Below are positions 1-5,852 of a DNA stretch of 9,361 bases, piece after piece. A program made the translations under genes and the position numbers. Below the pieces are notes generated by a model. It was not told the DNA's origin. It saw only the letters and a program-made list of their open reading frames with translations, and ran no database searches. Numbering within the stretch: position 1 is the first letter of the stretch; each line of letters begins with the position of its first letter. Origin of the DNA: Clostridia bacterium (GTDB taxonomy: Bacteria; Bacillota_A; Clostridia; Oscillospirales; CAG-272); contig JAGBSQ010000159.1 of the NCBI GenBank assembly GCA_017631775.1, positions 1 through 9,361 of the forward strand, written 5' to 3'.

Positions 1-106
1 CGTCGGGGATTTGAATATCCTCGGGCATTACGTAAAGCTCGTTCTCGTCGTAGCTTTCGTCAAAATCCGCATTGTCATTGCGAACAAATCTTTTCAGTAA
101 ATTCAT
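1..106 (-). CDS. sepF: Start of a probable SepF cell-division protein (cut by window edge)
   Basis: Only the first 35 codons are present; the gene runs off the left edge. The start is the ATG at 106, with an AGGAGG ribosome binding site at 113-118. The visible peptide begins MNLLKRFVRND and then becomes very acidic (DFDESYDENELY). A short amphipathic N-terminus followed by an acidic linker fits SepF, which uses its N-terminal helix to bind the membrane and its C-terminal domain to hold FtsZ filaments at the septum. The identification rests mostly on context: in Bacillus and many Clostridia sepF (ylmF) directly follows the yggS/ylmE gene, as here with a 37-bp gap. The diagnostic C-terminal SepF domain lies outside the window, so the name is an inference from position and composition. 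Confidence 0.55.
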   Translation of the reverse strand, partial: MNLLKRFVRNDNADFDESYDENELYVMPEDIQIPD

Positions 107-143
107 TTTGTGCCTCCTATATGTTCCTCATACAAAATACTGT

Positions 144-836
144 TTAGTGGGGCGCAAACAACGCGCGCCCGACGCGAACGATATTCGCGCCCTCTTCGAT
201 AGCAACCTCAAAGCTATCGGACATTCCCATCGACAAAATGGGCCTACCTATATTATGAAGGTTTTTTTGCCAAATGTCAAGACATAATTGAGAAGTTTTG
301 CGAAAATATTCGCGATATTCTTCATTTTTTTCACATTTTGGCGCCATTGTCATAAATCCGCGCAAATTTAGGTGCGAAAATTGACCCAAGGCCTTGCAAA
401 ACGCCTCGGCATCATCGGGGCAAATTCCGCTCTTGTTTTCTTCCATGCCGCTATTGATTTCTACCAAAACGTCCATTACAATGCCTCGTTTTGCGGCTTG
501 TTTTTCAATCTCTTCGGCAAGAGAGAGACTATCGAGCGAGTGGATCATTGCCACCTTATCGATGATGTATTTGACCTTGTTTTTTTGCAACGTGCCGATG
601 AAATGCACGCGCAAATTTTCGCGATTAAGGGCATCCCAATGCTCCAAAAGCTGTTGCACGCGGTTCTCGCCAATGTCGTTGACGCCCAAGCTGTGCAAAT
701 AGTTGATGTGGTCGGTATCGGTGTATTTAACTGCCGCCAGAAGTGTGACCTCTCCCCCACCGCTCCTCTCTTTGGCCGCATCGATGCGGGCGCGAATGGC
801 GGCGAGATTTTGGTCAACGTATGAAAAGGTTTTCAT
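144..836 (-). CDS. yggS: YggS/YlmE family PLP-binding protein (PLP homeostasis)
   Basis: This 230-residue protein is full length for the YggS/PROSC/PLPBP family, a single-domain alanine-racemase-like barrel that binds pyridoxal 5'-phosphate and buffers B6 vitamers and amino-acid pools in the cytoplasm; no enzymatic reaction is established for the family. The PLP lysine is K37 in AAVKYTD. Other family blocks are GENRVQ (56-61), HFIGTLQKNK (78-87), SMGMSDSFEVAIEEGA (202-217, phosphate-binding) and RVGRALF (221-227). Its ATG overlaps the TGA of the upstream HlyD-like gene by 4 bp (ATGA, 833-836), so the two are almost certainly translationally coupled. The probable sepF follows 37 bp downstream, reproducing the ylmE-sepF order of Gram-positive division clusters. 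Confidence 0.95.
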   Translation of the reverse strand: MKTFSYVDQNLAAIRARIDAAKERSGGGEVTLLAAVKYTDTDHINYLHSLGVNDIGENRVQQLLEHWDALNRENLRVHFIGTLQKNKVKYIIDKVAMIHSLDSLSLAEEIEKQAAKRGIVMDVLVEINSGMEENKSGICPDDAEAFCKALGQFSHLNLRGFMTMAPKCEKNEEYREYFRKTSQLCLDIWQKNLHNIGRPILSMGMSDSFEVAIEEGANIVRVGRALFAPH

Positions 837-2083
837 CGGTACACCTTCCCTTCGTAAAGATCTTTGCCCGAAACAATGATGATGTCGTTTTCGGCGATCT
901 CGGTCAAGGAACCCTCACCCGGGAGCGCCGCAATGGCATAGCCTTCGCCACGCCAAATGATGTCGGCTCGGCGGAAGCGCACTGTGCTTTCCTCAAATAC
1001 ATAAACACCTGTTATGCCGTTTTGTGTAACGAGTGCGGTTTCGGGAATGTAAAGTCCCTCGCTCTCACCAACGGTAATTTCAACCGTTTGCTTGCGGTAA
1101 AAGAGAAAATCGCTCGGGTGGCTCTCGCAAACAAAAACTGCAAGTACGGAGCCCTCTCCCACAACCGTTTTTTCCAACGTCAGCTTTGCGGTAGCATCAT
1201 CGTTTTCGGGAAAGGTAAAGCGATAGGTCTTGCCGGTGCGAAGGCTCGATGCCGCCGTGGGCGTGAGCTTGATGGCAAGATACCACTCGTATCCGTACAC
1301 CAATTTTCCAACCGTTTGCCCCTCGGGCATAACGGGGTCGCGTTCGATTAGCGCGTCAAGCGTTTCGGGGGTGAGATCCTCGAGCGCTTGTGCGGTAAAA
1401 ATGCTCTCAAAACCGTCAACGTATCCGCTATCATAGAACATTCCCGAAGAGGTCTCACTTTTGATTTCGGTTGCGGATGCGCCTGCAATCAGGCTTGCTT
1501 TTTCGTCCTTTAAGGATTGCAGATGCGCCTGTGTCTCGTCGGTGTTCCCCACAAGAGAGACGTAACGGTTGAGCGCTATGAGCAGCTTTTCCTCAAGAGC
1601 CGGAATTCGATCAAGATTGCCTGCCTCGGTCGCCTCGCTGATCTCGGCATACAAAGACAGATACTCGGCGCGATATTTGTTCGCCTCGGAAAGAGGTGTG
1701 CCCGGCTTGAGTTGGCTATCCTCCAAAATGCGAATGGAGCGGTTGATGCGAGAAAGGCGCAGCTGTGCCGCCGCAAGCTCCTCCCCACTCATTGGGACTG
1801 CCCAAACGTTTGCCACAGCAACGTTTTTGCCAACCTTGGTGCCGTTTTCAACCAAAACGTCAACAAGTCCCGCCTCGGTTGTGCTAAGCACCTCCTCGGT
1901 GCGAAAGAGGTAAGCCTCGCCTGAGGTGATTTGTGTGTCGGTAATGCGGCGCGCAGGCGTAGTGAGAACATTGCCCATATTGAAGTTCATTGCGTGTGCA
2001 ACGGTATAAACAATAAGTCCGAGCATTGCAAGAGTAACCGCAAAGCGCAATGCATATTTTTTCAAAAATCCCGTTCTTGTCAT
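833..2083 (-). CDS. HlyD-like (membrane-fusion-protein type) single-pass membrane protein
   Basis: This 416-residue protein has one N-terminal transmembrane segment (about residues 11-32, after a basic TRTGFLKKY start) and an outside body. Residues about 65-94 (STTEAGLVDVLVENGTKVGK) look like the lipoyl/biotinyl-type half-motif of HlyD/RND adaptor proteins. A charged, helix-rich stretch of about 100-205 could form the adaptor hairpin. Residues about 340-375 (GLYIPETALVTQNGITGVYV) resemble the C-terminal beta-barrel part of HlyD proteins. Adaptors normally pair with a transporter, but none is encoded here. The gene sits inside a miaA-yggS-sepF operon with ATGA overlaps on both sides (2080-2083 and 833-836). 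A GGGAGGG ribosome binding site precedes the ATG. Family membership is fairly clear, but the function is unknown; the neighbourhood hints at an envelope or division role rather than export. Confidence 0.8.
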   Translation of the reverse strand: MTRTGFLKKYALRFAVTLAMLGLIVYTVAHAMNFNMGNVLTTPARRITDTQITSGEAYLFRTEEVLSTTEAGLVDVLVENGTKVGKNVAVANVWAVPMSGEELAAAQLRLSRINRSIRILEDSQLKPGTPLSEANKYRAEYLSLYAEISEATEAGNLDRIPALEEKLLIALNRYVSLVGNTDETQAHLQSLKDEKASLIAGASATEIKSETSSGMFYDSGYVDGFESIFTAQALEDLTPETLDALIERDPVMPEGQTVGKLVYGYEWYLAIKLTPTAASSLRTGKTYRFTFPENDDATAKLTLEKTVVGEGSVLAVFVCESHPSDFLFYRKQTVEITVGESEGLYIPETALVTQNGITGVYVFEESTVRFRRADIIWRGEGYAIAALPGEGSLTEIAENDIIIVSGKDLYEGKVYR

Positions 2084-3048
2084 GCTCTGCCCTCCCTATC
2101 TTGGAAGCGCGAAATGATCTCACGGCAAACCTCGTCAAGAGAGCGCAGCGCACCGTCCTTTTCCATTTCCACCCACTCGACGTAAGGCTTGGCAGAGAAC
2201 CAAGTCAATTGTCGCTTGGCATAGCGACGGGTTGCGGTTTTGAGGTTTTCGGTGGCCTCGGCAAGCGTTTCTTCTCCATCGAGGTAGCCGAGCAGCTCCT
2301 TGTATCCAATGGCTTGTGCGGCGGTGAGGTTGACCTCGAACACGCCCTCACTCTTCAATTTTTGCGTTTCCTCTAAAAGGCCTTCCTCAAGCATGATATC
2401 CACACGGCGGTTGATGCGATCGTAAAGCACCTCGCGGTGGGGATAACGAAGTCCGATAACAACGGCCTCATAAGGCGTTTCGGCCTTTTGCGAGCGACGG
2501 TCGAATTCGCTTTTGGGAATGCCGGTCTGCTCGTAAATTTCAAGCGCGCGGACAACACGCTTGACGTTGTTTTTGTGAATGGCATCGGCGCTTTCGGGGT
2601 CTACTGCGCGCAATCTTTCATGGAGTGCATCAACGCCCTCTCTTTCGGCAAAAGCAAAAAGGGATGCGCGCAATGCTTCGTCGGCATGGGTCTCCTCCAT
2701 CTCACCGCACAAAAAACGGTCGAGGTAGAGGCCTGTTCCGCCGCAAAAAATGGGCAGCTTGCCACGCGCGGAGATATCTTTGACAGCTTCTCCCGCAAGG
2801 GTGACGTACTCGGCGCAGGAAAAGGGTGTTTCGGGGTCGACCGCATCGATGAGGTGATGCGCAATGCCGCATTTTTCTTCTTCTGTCGGCTTTGCCGTAC
2901 CGATGTTCATGCGGCGGTAGACCTGCATAGAGTCGCAGGAAACGACCTCGCCGCCAAGGCGTTTTGCAAGCTCAACCGAGACTGCCGTTTTGCCGCTTGC
3001 CGTAGGACCTACTACGGCAAGCATTTTGATTTTTTGTTCAGTTGCCAT
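2080..3048 (-). CDS. miaA: tRNA dimethylallyltransferase MiaA
   Basis: This 322-residue enzyme transfers a dimethylallyl group from DMAPP to N6 of A37 in tRNAs that read codons starting with U. Visible motifs are the P-loop GPTASGKT (14-21), the family signature DSMQVYR (39-45, with the catalytic aspartate), GGTGLY (103-108), AQAIGYKE (244-251) and RRYAKRQLTWF (274-284). The length is normal for the family. I place the start at the ATG at 3048 because an AAGGAGG site at 3054-3060 lies 5 nt upstream. A longer reading from a TTG at 3063 would run through that site and is unlikely. It is the first gene of the operon leading to the HlyD-like gene, yggS and sepF; its TGA overlaps the next ATG by 4 bp. 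A consensus promoter and a leader hairpin lie just upstream. Confidence 0.97.
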   Translation of the reverse strand: MATEQKIKMLAVVGPTASGKTAVSVELAKRLGGEVVSCDSMQVYRRMNIGTAKPTEEEKCGIAHHLIDAVDPETPFSCAEYVTLAGEAVKDISARGKLPIFCGGTGLYLDRFLCGEMEETHADEALRASLFAFAEREGVDALHERLRAVDPESADAIHKNNVKRVVRALEIYEQTGIPKSEFDRRSQKAETPYEAVVIGLRYPHREVLYDRINRRVDIMLEEGLLEETQKLKSEGVFEVNLTAAQAIGYKELLGYLDGEETLAEATENLKTATRRYAKRQLTWFSAKPYVEWVEMEKDGALRSLDEVCREIISRFQDREGRA

Positions 3049-3053
3049 AGTTT

Positions 3054-3060
3054 CCTCCTT
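3054..3060 (-). promoter_or_regulatory. Ribosome binding site that fixes the miaA start
   Basis: The minus strand reads AAGGAGG here, 5 nt before the ATG at 3048. An alternative in-frame TTG start at 3063 would place this site inside the coding sequence, so the ATG is preferred. Confidence 0.85.
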
Positions 3061-3070
3061 CAAGCGTTAC

Positions 3071-3097
3071 AAAATGGGGCGCATAACACCCCATTTT
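3071..3097 (-). promoter_or_regulatory. Hairpin in the miaA operon leader
   Basis: AAAATGGGG (3071-3079) and CCCCATTTT (3089-3097) form a perfect 9-bp stem around a 9-nt loop. It lies between the predicted transcription start (about 3106) and the miaA ribosome binding site, so it is part of the roughly 60-nt leader. No run of T follows on either strand, which argues against a simple terminator. It could stabilise the mRNA or bind a regulator; the role is unknown. Confidence 0.6.
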
Positions 3098-3112
3098 AGA
3101 ATTACTATAATT

Positions 3113-3141
3113 ATTATACAATATGTCTCGCGTTTTGTCAA
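3113..3141 (-). promoter_or_regulatory. Consensus sigma-A promoter of the miaA operon
   Basis: The minus strand shows a perfect -35 TTGACA (3136-3141) and a perfect -10 TATAAT (3113-3118) with a 17-bp spacer. It sits in the gap between the HAD phosphatase stop codon and miaA, and should drive miaA, the HlyD-like gene, yggS and probably sepF. The predicted start is near 3106. Confidence 0.92.
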
Positions 3142-3165
3142 GAAAGATTGCGGCTATTGCTGCGA

Positions 3166-3846
3166 TTATTCTTGCATATACGCCACTGCCTCGGCAAGTG
3201 TTTTGCCCTCCCCGAGGTACACGTCGGATGCCGCAACCAAACGTTCTTGGGCAGTTTGATGGCTATCATAAACGCCAACGGTCGCAAACCCTGCGTTCTT
3301 TGCGGTTTCAAGTGCCAAGGCGGAATCCTCAAACACGGCCGTTTTTTCAACCGGTGTTTTCAGCACCTCGCATGCGGCAAGAAAAACGTCGGGGCGCTCT
3401 TTGCCCACGCCGATATCCGAGCAAGAAAGAATGGTTTGGGGAGTGAAAAACTCGGCAAGTCCGCAAGCTTCGAGCGCAATGCCCAGGTATTTGCGGTCGG
3501 TGGCGGATGCAAGTGCAACACCGATGCCACGCTCGCGCAAGGCCGCCAAAAGGTCATACGCGCCCGGCTTTGCTTTTGCCACGGTGCTATAAAAACGGTG
3601 TACGTAAGAGGCGGCAAAAGCATCGAACTCCTCGGCACTGCAGGGAACGTTCAGGTAGCCGTGCAGATAGGCGATGGCTTGGCTGAAGATCATTGTGCGG
3701 ACGTGGGTATCAAAATGATGGGTATCCATTGGGAAATGCGGATCGCCAAAATAGCGCGCTCCCATGTCGCTCCAAAAGCAGTCCCAAAAGGACAAAGAAT
3801 CGACAAGCGTGCCGTCCATATCAAAAATTGCGCCTTGAATTTTCAT
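3166..3846 (-). CDS. HAD-superfamily phosphatase (beta-phosphoglucomutase-like)
   Basis: This 226-residue protein carries all four HAD motifs: motif I FDMDGT (nucleophile D9 and D11), motif II ALASATD (S114), motif III GKERPDVF (K149) and motif IV FEDSALALE (E173, D174). The helical cap between residues about 17 and 95 marks subfamily IA, which includes beta-phosphoglucomutase and phosphoglycolate-type phosphatases acting on small phosphorylated metabolites. The substrate cannot be read from the sequence. The start is the ATG at 3846, which has AAGGGG at 3855-3860 with an 8-nt gap. An upstream in-frame ATG at 3852 is too close to that site, and the longer frame to 3942 would cover the promoter. 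The gene has its own promoter and appears monocistronic. I see no convincing terminator after it. Confidence 0.92.
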   Translation of the reverse strand: MKIQGAIFDMDGTLVDSLSFWDCFWSDMGARYFGDPHFPMDTHHFDTHVRTMIFSQAIAYLHGYLNVPCSAEEFDAFAASYVHRFYSTVAKAKPGAYDLLAALRERGIGVALASATDRKYLGIALEACGLAEFFTPQTILSCSDIGVGKERPDVFLAACEVLKTPVEKTAVFEDSALALETAKNAGFATVGVYDSHQTAQERLVAASDVYLGEGKTLAEAVAYMQE

Positions 3847-3854
3847 AAGCATAT

Positions 3855-3860
3855 CCCCTT
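3855..3860 (-). promoter_or_regulatory. Ribosome binding site that fixes the HAD phosphatase start
   Basis: The minus strand reads AAGGGG 8 nt before the ATG at 3846. The nearer in-frame ATG at 3852 leaves only 2 nt and is a poor start. Confidence 0.7.
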
Positions 3861-3887
3861 TTCTCTTTGCGAGGTAGTCTTGAGAAT

Positions 3888-3916
3888 AGTATACCATTTT
3901 TAGAAAGAAAATACAA
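3888..3916 (-). promoter_or_regulatory. Promoter of the HAD phosphatase gene
   Basis: On the minus strand, TTGTAT (3911-3916) and TATACT (3888-3893) are separated by 17 bp. A TG lies just before the -10 hexamer. The element begins 8 bp past the T-run of the kinase terminator, so one unit ends and the next starts without wasted space. Confidence 0.8.
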
Positions 3917-3923
3917 GAGATAC

Positions 3924-3963
3924 GAAAAAAATCTCCCAACACCGTTTTGATGTTGGGAGATTT
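3924..3963 (-). terminator. Intrinsic terminator of the nucleoside kinase gene
   Basis: ATCTCCCAACA (3931-3941) and its exact complement TGTTGGGAGAT (3951-3961) form an 11-bp stem, extendable to 13 bp with flanking A-T pairs, around a 9-nt loop. On the minus strand the stem is followed by a run of T (3930-3925). It begins a few bases after the kinase stop codon at 3967-3969. Confidence 0.95.
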
Positions 3964-3966
3964 GCA

Positions 3967-5664
3967 TCAGCGATAAAAGCTATTGCCGCCGATGAATTCG
4001 CGCACGATGCTGGTAGGCGGAATTTCGTCATCGACGTCGGCTTCGTAAACGTAGTTGAGGATTTTAACGATTGCGCGCACTTGGTCGTAGCAATCATCCT
4101 CGGGGCCAATCTCGCGCAAAAGCGGATAGATGTGGCGCTTGAGAACCGCCAGCTCGTAGAGCGTGGAGCTGTTGAAAATAACGTCGGCGTTCTCTTGGAA
4201 GGGGAAGATCCATCTCTCCTCGCCGCGGCGCACCGAATCCCACATGGCGAGCGTTTTTTGAACCGACGAGCCTCTTGTTTCAAAGTCACGCACGGTTCTG
4301 CGAAGCAGGCGCAAATATCTGCTTGCAATGCGGTTGTGGTCATCGAGATTGAGAGGCAAGATCGGGCAGACGTACATCTTGAATATCTTGCCGGCATCCA
4401 TCTTTTCGGGCAGCAATACCGGATTGAGGGCGTGCAGACCCTCTACAATGATAACGGTATCCTCGCACAGGCGCATACGGTGCCCTACCCACTCGCGCTT
4501 TGCGGTTTTGAAGTTGAAAACGGGAATTTCGACCTCCTCGCCTGCCAAAAGGCGCTCAAGGTGGTTGGCGAACAGCGCGGTGTCAATGGTGTTGATGTGT
4601 TCGAGGTCGATGCTTCCGTCGGGCTCGGTGGGAATTTTGTCGCGGTCGATATAGTAGTCGTCAAGGCTCATCAAAATAGGCTTTTTGCCATGCACGCGCA
4701 ACTGTGTGGCAAGGCGGTTGGCAGAGGTGGTCTTGCCCGAGGAGCTGGGGCCCGACAAAAGGACCGCTTGGACACCTCTCTCGCAGATCATATCGGCAAT
4801 TTGCGAAAAACGCTTTTCGTGCAGAGCCTCGTTTACGCGAATGAGCTCGCGAACCTGATCGGTTTCGACAAGTCCGTTCAGGTCTGCAACCGTCTCACAG
4901 CCCATCAGCTCGCCCCAACGCTTGCCCTCTGTGTAAACCGCAAAAAAGTTGGGCATTTCGTGGTAATTGGAAACACGGTCGGGGTTGTTGCTATCGGGGA
5001 AAATAAAGATGAAGCCTTCGGGCGCGGGCAAAATATTCCACGAGCGCAAAAAGCCGGTAGAGGGTGCCATTTCGCCGTAGAAGTAGTCGGCAAAATCGCC
5101 AACCTCATAAAGGTCGATGCGCTCCTTTTGGCGGTAAGCAAGCAGTCGTGCTTTGTCATACTGTCTGTGCTCTTCAAAATAGCGAATGGTCTCGGCGGTG
5201 GGCATTCTGCGGCGGCGCAGAGAAATGTCTTCGGCAACGATGCGCTCAACCTCTGCCTTCATTTCGGCGGCGGAAAAATCGGGCGCGCCCGAAACTTTAA
5301 CGTAAGCACCGGAACCGACTGTGCAGTTCATTTGCGCCTCTGCATGCGGCCAACGGCGGTGCAATGCCAAAAACAAGATGAACTGTGCCGTTCTTCTATA
5401 GGTATCGTGACCCATAGGGTCGTTGTAGCGGAGCAGACGAATAACGCCATGCGATGCCGCCATTGCGCGGCGCATCGATTCTCTCTCCTTGGCATCCTCA
5501 ATGCGGTAAGGGATATAGTTCAGGGTAAATACACGTCCCGAAATTTTGGCCGCTAAGGGATCCTCTGAAAGTGTTCCCTTCATCATGCCCATTTCGGTAA
5601 TGAGCTCCAGGAGCGTTTGCCCCGGTTTTGCGGTGGTTTCAATTCCGTCTATCCATAGTTTCAT
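3967..5664 (-). CDS. Nucleoside kinase (uridine-kinase/PRK family) with N-terminal ThrRS-like region
   Basis: This 565-residue protein has two parts. Residues 1-60 look like a TGS domain and about 75-215 like the second (editing-type) domain of threonyl-tRNA synthetase; LYEVGDFADYF and APSTGF parallel the ThrRS YRQGDFVD and VPSTG block. Residues about 295-500 form a uridine-kinase/phosphoribulokinase P-loop domain with Walker A GPSSSGKTT (305-313), LMSLDDYY (331-338) and VEGLHALNP (407-415). This fusion is common in Clostridia and usually annotated as uridine or nucleoside kinase; it should phosphorylate a nucleoside with ATP, but the preferred base is not established from sequence. The ThrRS metal-binding H-x3-H and C-x3-H residues are not kept (H86 then R90; YGEM at 196-199), so editing activity is unlikely. 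AAAGGAAG precedes the ATG at 5664. A purine riboswitch and terminator control its leader. Confidence 0.9.
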   Translation of the reverse strand: MKLWIDGIETTAKPGQTLLELITEMGMMKGTLSEDPLAAKISGRVFTLNYIPYRIEDAKERESMRRAMAASHGVIRLLRYNDPMGHDTYRRTAQFILFLALHRRWPHAEAQMNCTVGSGAYVKVSGAPDFSAAEMKAEVERIVAEDISLRRRRMPTAETIRYFEEHRQYDKARLLAYRQKERIDLYEVGDFADYFYGEMAPSTGFLRSWNILPAPEGFIFIFPDSNNPDRVSNYHEMPNFFAVYTEGKRWGELMGCETVADLNGLVETDQVRELIRVNEALHEKRFSQIADMICERGVQAVLLSGPSSSGKTTSANRLATQLRVHGKKPILMSLDDYYIDRDKIPTEPDGSIDLEHINTIDTALFANHLERLLAGEEVEIPVFNFKTAKREWVGHRMRLCEDTVIIVEGLHALNPVLLPEKMDAGKIFKMYVCPILPLNLDDHNRIASRYLRLLRRTVRDFETRGSSVQKTLAMWDSVRRGEERWIFPFQENADVIFNSSTLYELAVLKRHIYPLLREIGPEDDCYDQVRAIVKILNYVYEADVDDEIPPTSIVREFIGGNSFYR

Positions 5665-5684
5665 AGGGTTCTTCCTTTCTGGGG

Positions 5685-5716
5685 GTGGTCATGCATATAA
5701 AAATATGGTTGACCAC
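5685..5716 (-). promoter_or_regulatory. Alternative hairpin overlapping the riboswitch terminator
   Basis: GTGGTCA (5685-5691) is exactly complementary to TGACCAC (5710-5716); an inner stem CATAT/ATATG (5694-5698 with 5703-5707) closes a 4-nt loop, with a 2x2 mismatch between the stems. In the minus-strand RNA this hairpin uses part of the terminator's 3' arm and the bases after it, so it cannot coexist with the full terminator. It ends 4 nt before the purine-rich AGAAAGGAAG stretch (5671-5680) that holds the kinase ribosome binding site. It may keep the read-through RNA in an antiterminated form; this role is inferred. Confidence 0.5.
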
Positions 5717-5743
5717 GGAAAAAAGTTTCCGGTAGTCAACCAT
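5699..5743 (-). terminator. Riboswitch-controlled intrinsic terminator (expression platform)
   Basis: In the minus-strand RNA, ATGGTTGAC (5743-5735) pairs exactly with GTCAACCAT (5713-5705), and CGGAAA (5731-5726) pairs with TTTCCG (5721-5716) inside it, with a small 3x2 internal loop and a 4-nt loop. An A then five T follow (5704-5699). The 5' arm is also the 3' strand of aptamer helix P3, joining segment J3/1 and the 3' strand of P1, so aptamer and terminator exclude each other. Confidence 0.88.
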
Positions 5744-5789
5744 TATCGGTGGTTTGTAGAAACGCTTGCCCATATTGCAAGTATATACC
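5731..5789 (-). promoter_or_regulatory. Purine riboswitch aptamer, guanine class
   Basis: The minus-strand RNA folds as a purine aptamer. P1 is GGTA (5789-5786) with TACC (5734-5731). J1/2 is TAT. P2 is CTTGC with GCAAG around loop AATATGG. J2/3 is the hallmark GTTTCTAC. P3 is AACCA with TGGTT around loop CCGATAA, and the GG of L2 can kiss the CC of L3. J3/1 is GAC followed by T. The C of GAC matches C74, the residue that pairs with guanine or hypoxanthine; adenine switches have U there. L3 departs slightly from the usual CCGTAAA, and P1 is short (4 bp plus a possible G-U). It lies between a strong promoter and the nucleoside kinase, and its 3' strand is shared with the terminator, predicting that ligand binding favours read-through. 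Confidence 0.9.
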
Positions 5790-5819
5790 ATTTGTTAAGA
5801 GAAATTTCTTCTTTTCTAC

Positions 5820-5848
5820 AGTATATCACATTTTGCAAAAAATGTCAA
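5820..5848 (-). promoter_or_regulatory. Promoter of the riboswitch-nucleoside kinase unit
   Basis: The minus strand has a perfect -35 TTGACA (5843-5848) and -10 TATACT (5820-5825) with a 17-bp spacer. The predicted transcription start near 5813 lies about 24 nt before the aptamer. The -35 begins 4 bp after the esterase stop codon. Confidence 0.9.
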
Positions 5849-5852
5849 GGGT

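Noticed and set aside
3150..3163. A short hairpin (GCGGC/GCTGC) at the end of the HAD phosphatase gene as its terminator
   Set aside because: On the transcribed strand the stem has an A-C mismatch, spans only 5 positions, overlaps the region just past the stop codon and lacks a solid T-run.
4081..5556. A 491-codon open frame on the plus strand opposite the nucleoside kinase
   Set aside because: It is antisense to a clearly identified gene, shows no recognisable domain, and arises from codon bias of the kinase. It lacks a credible ribosome binding site.
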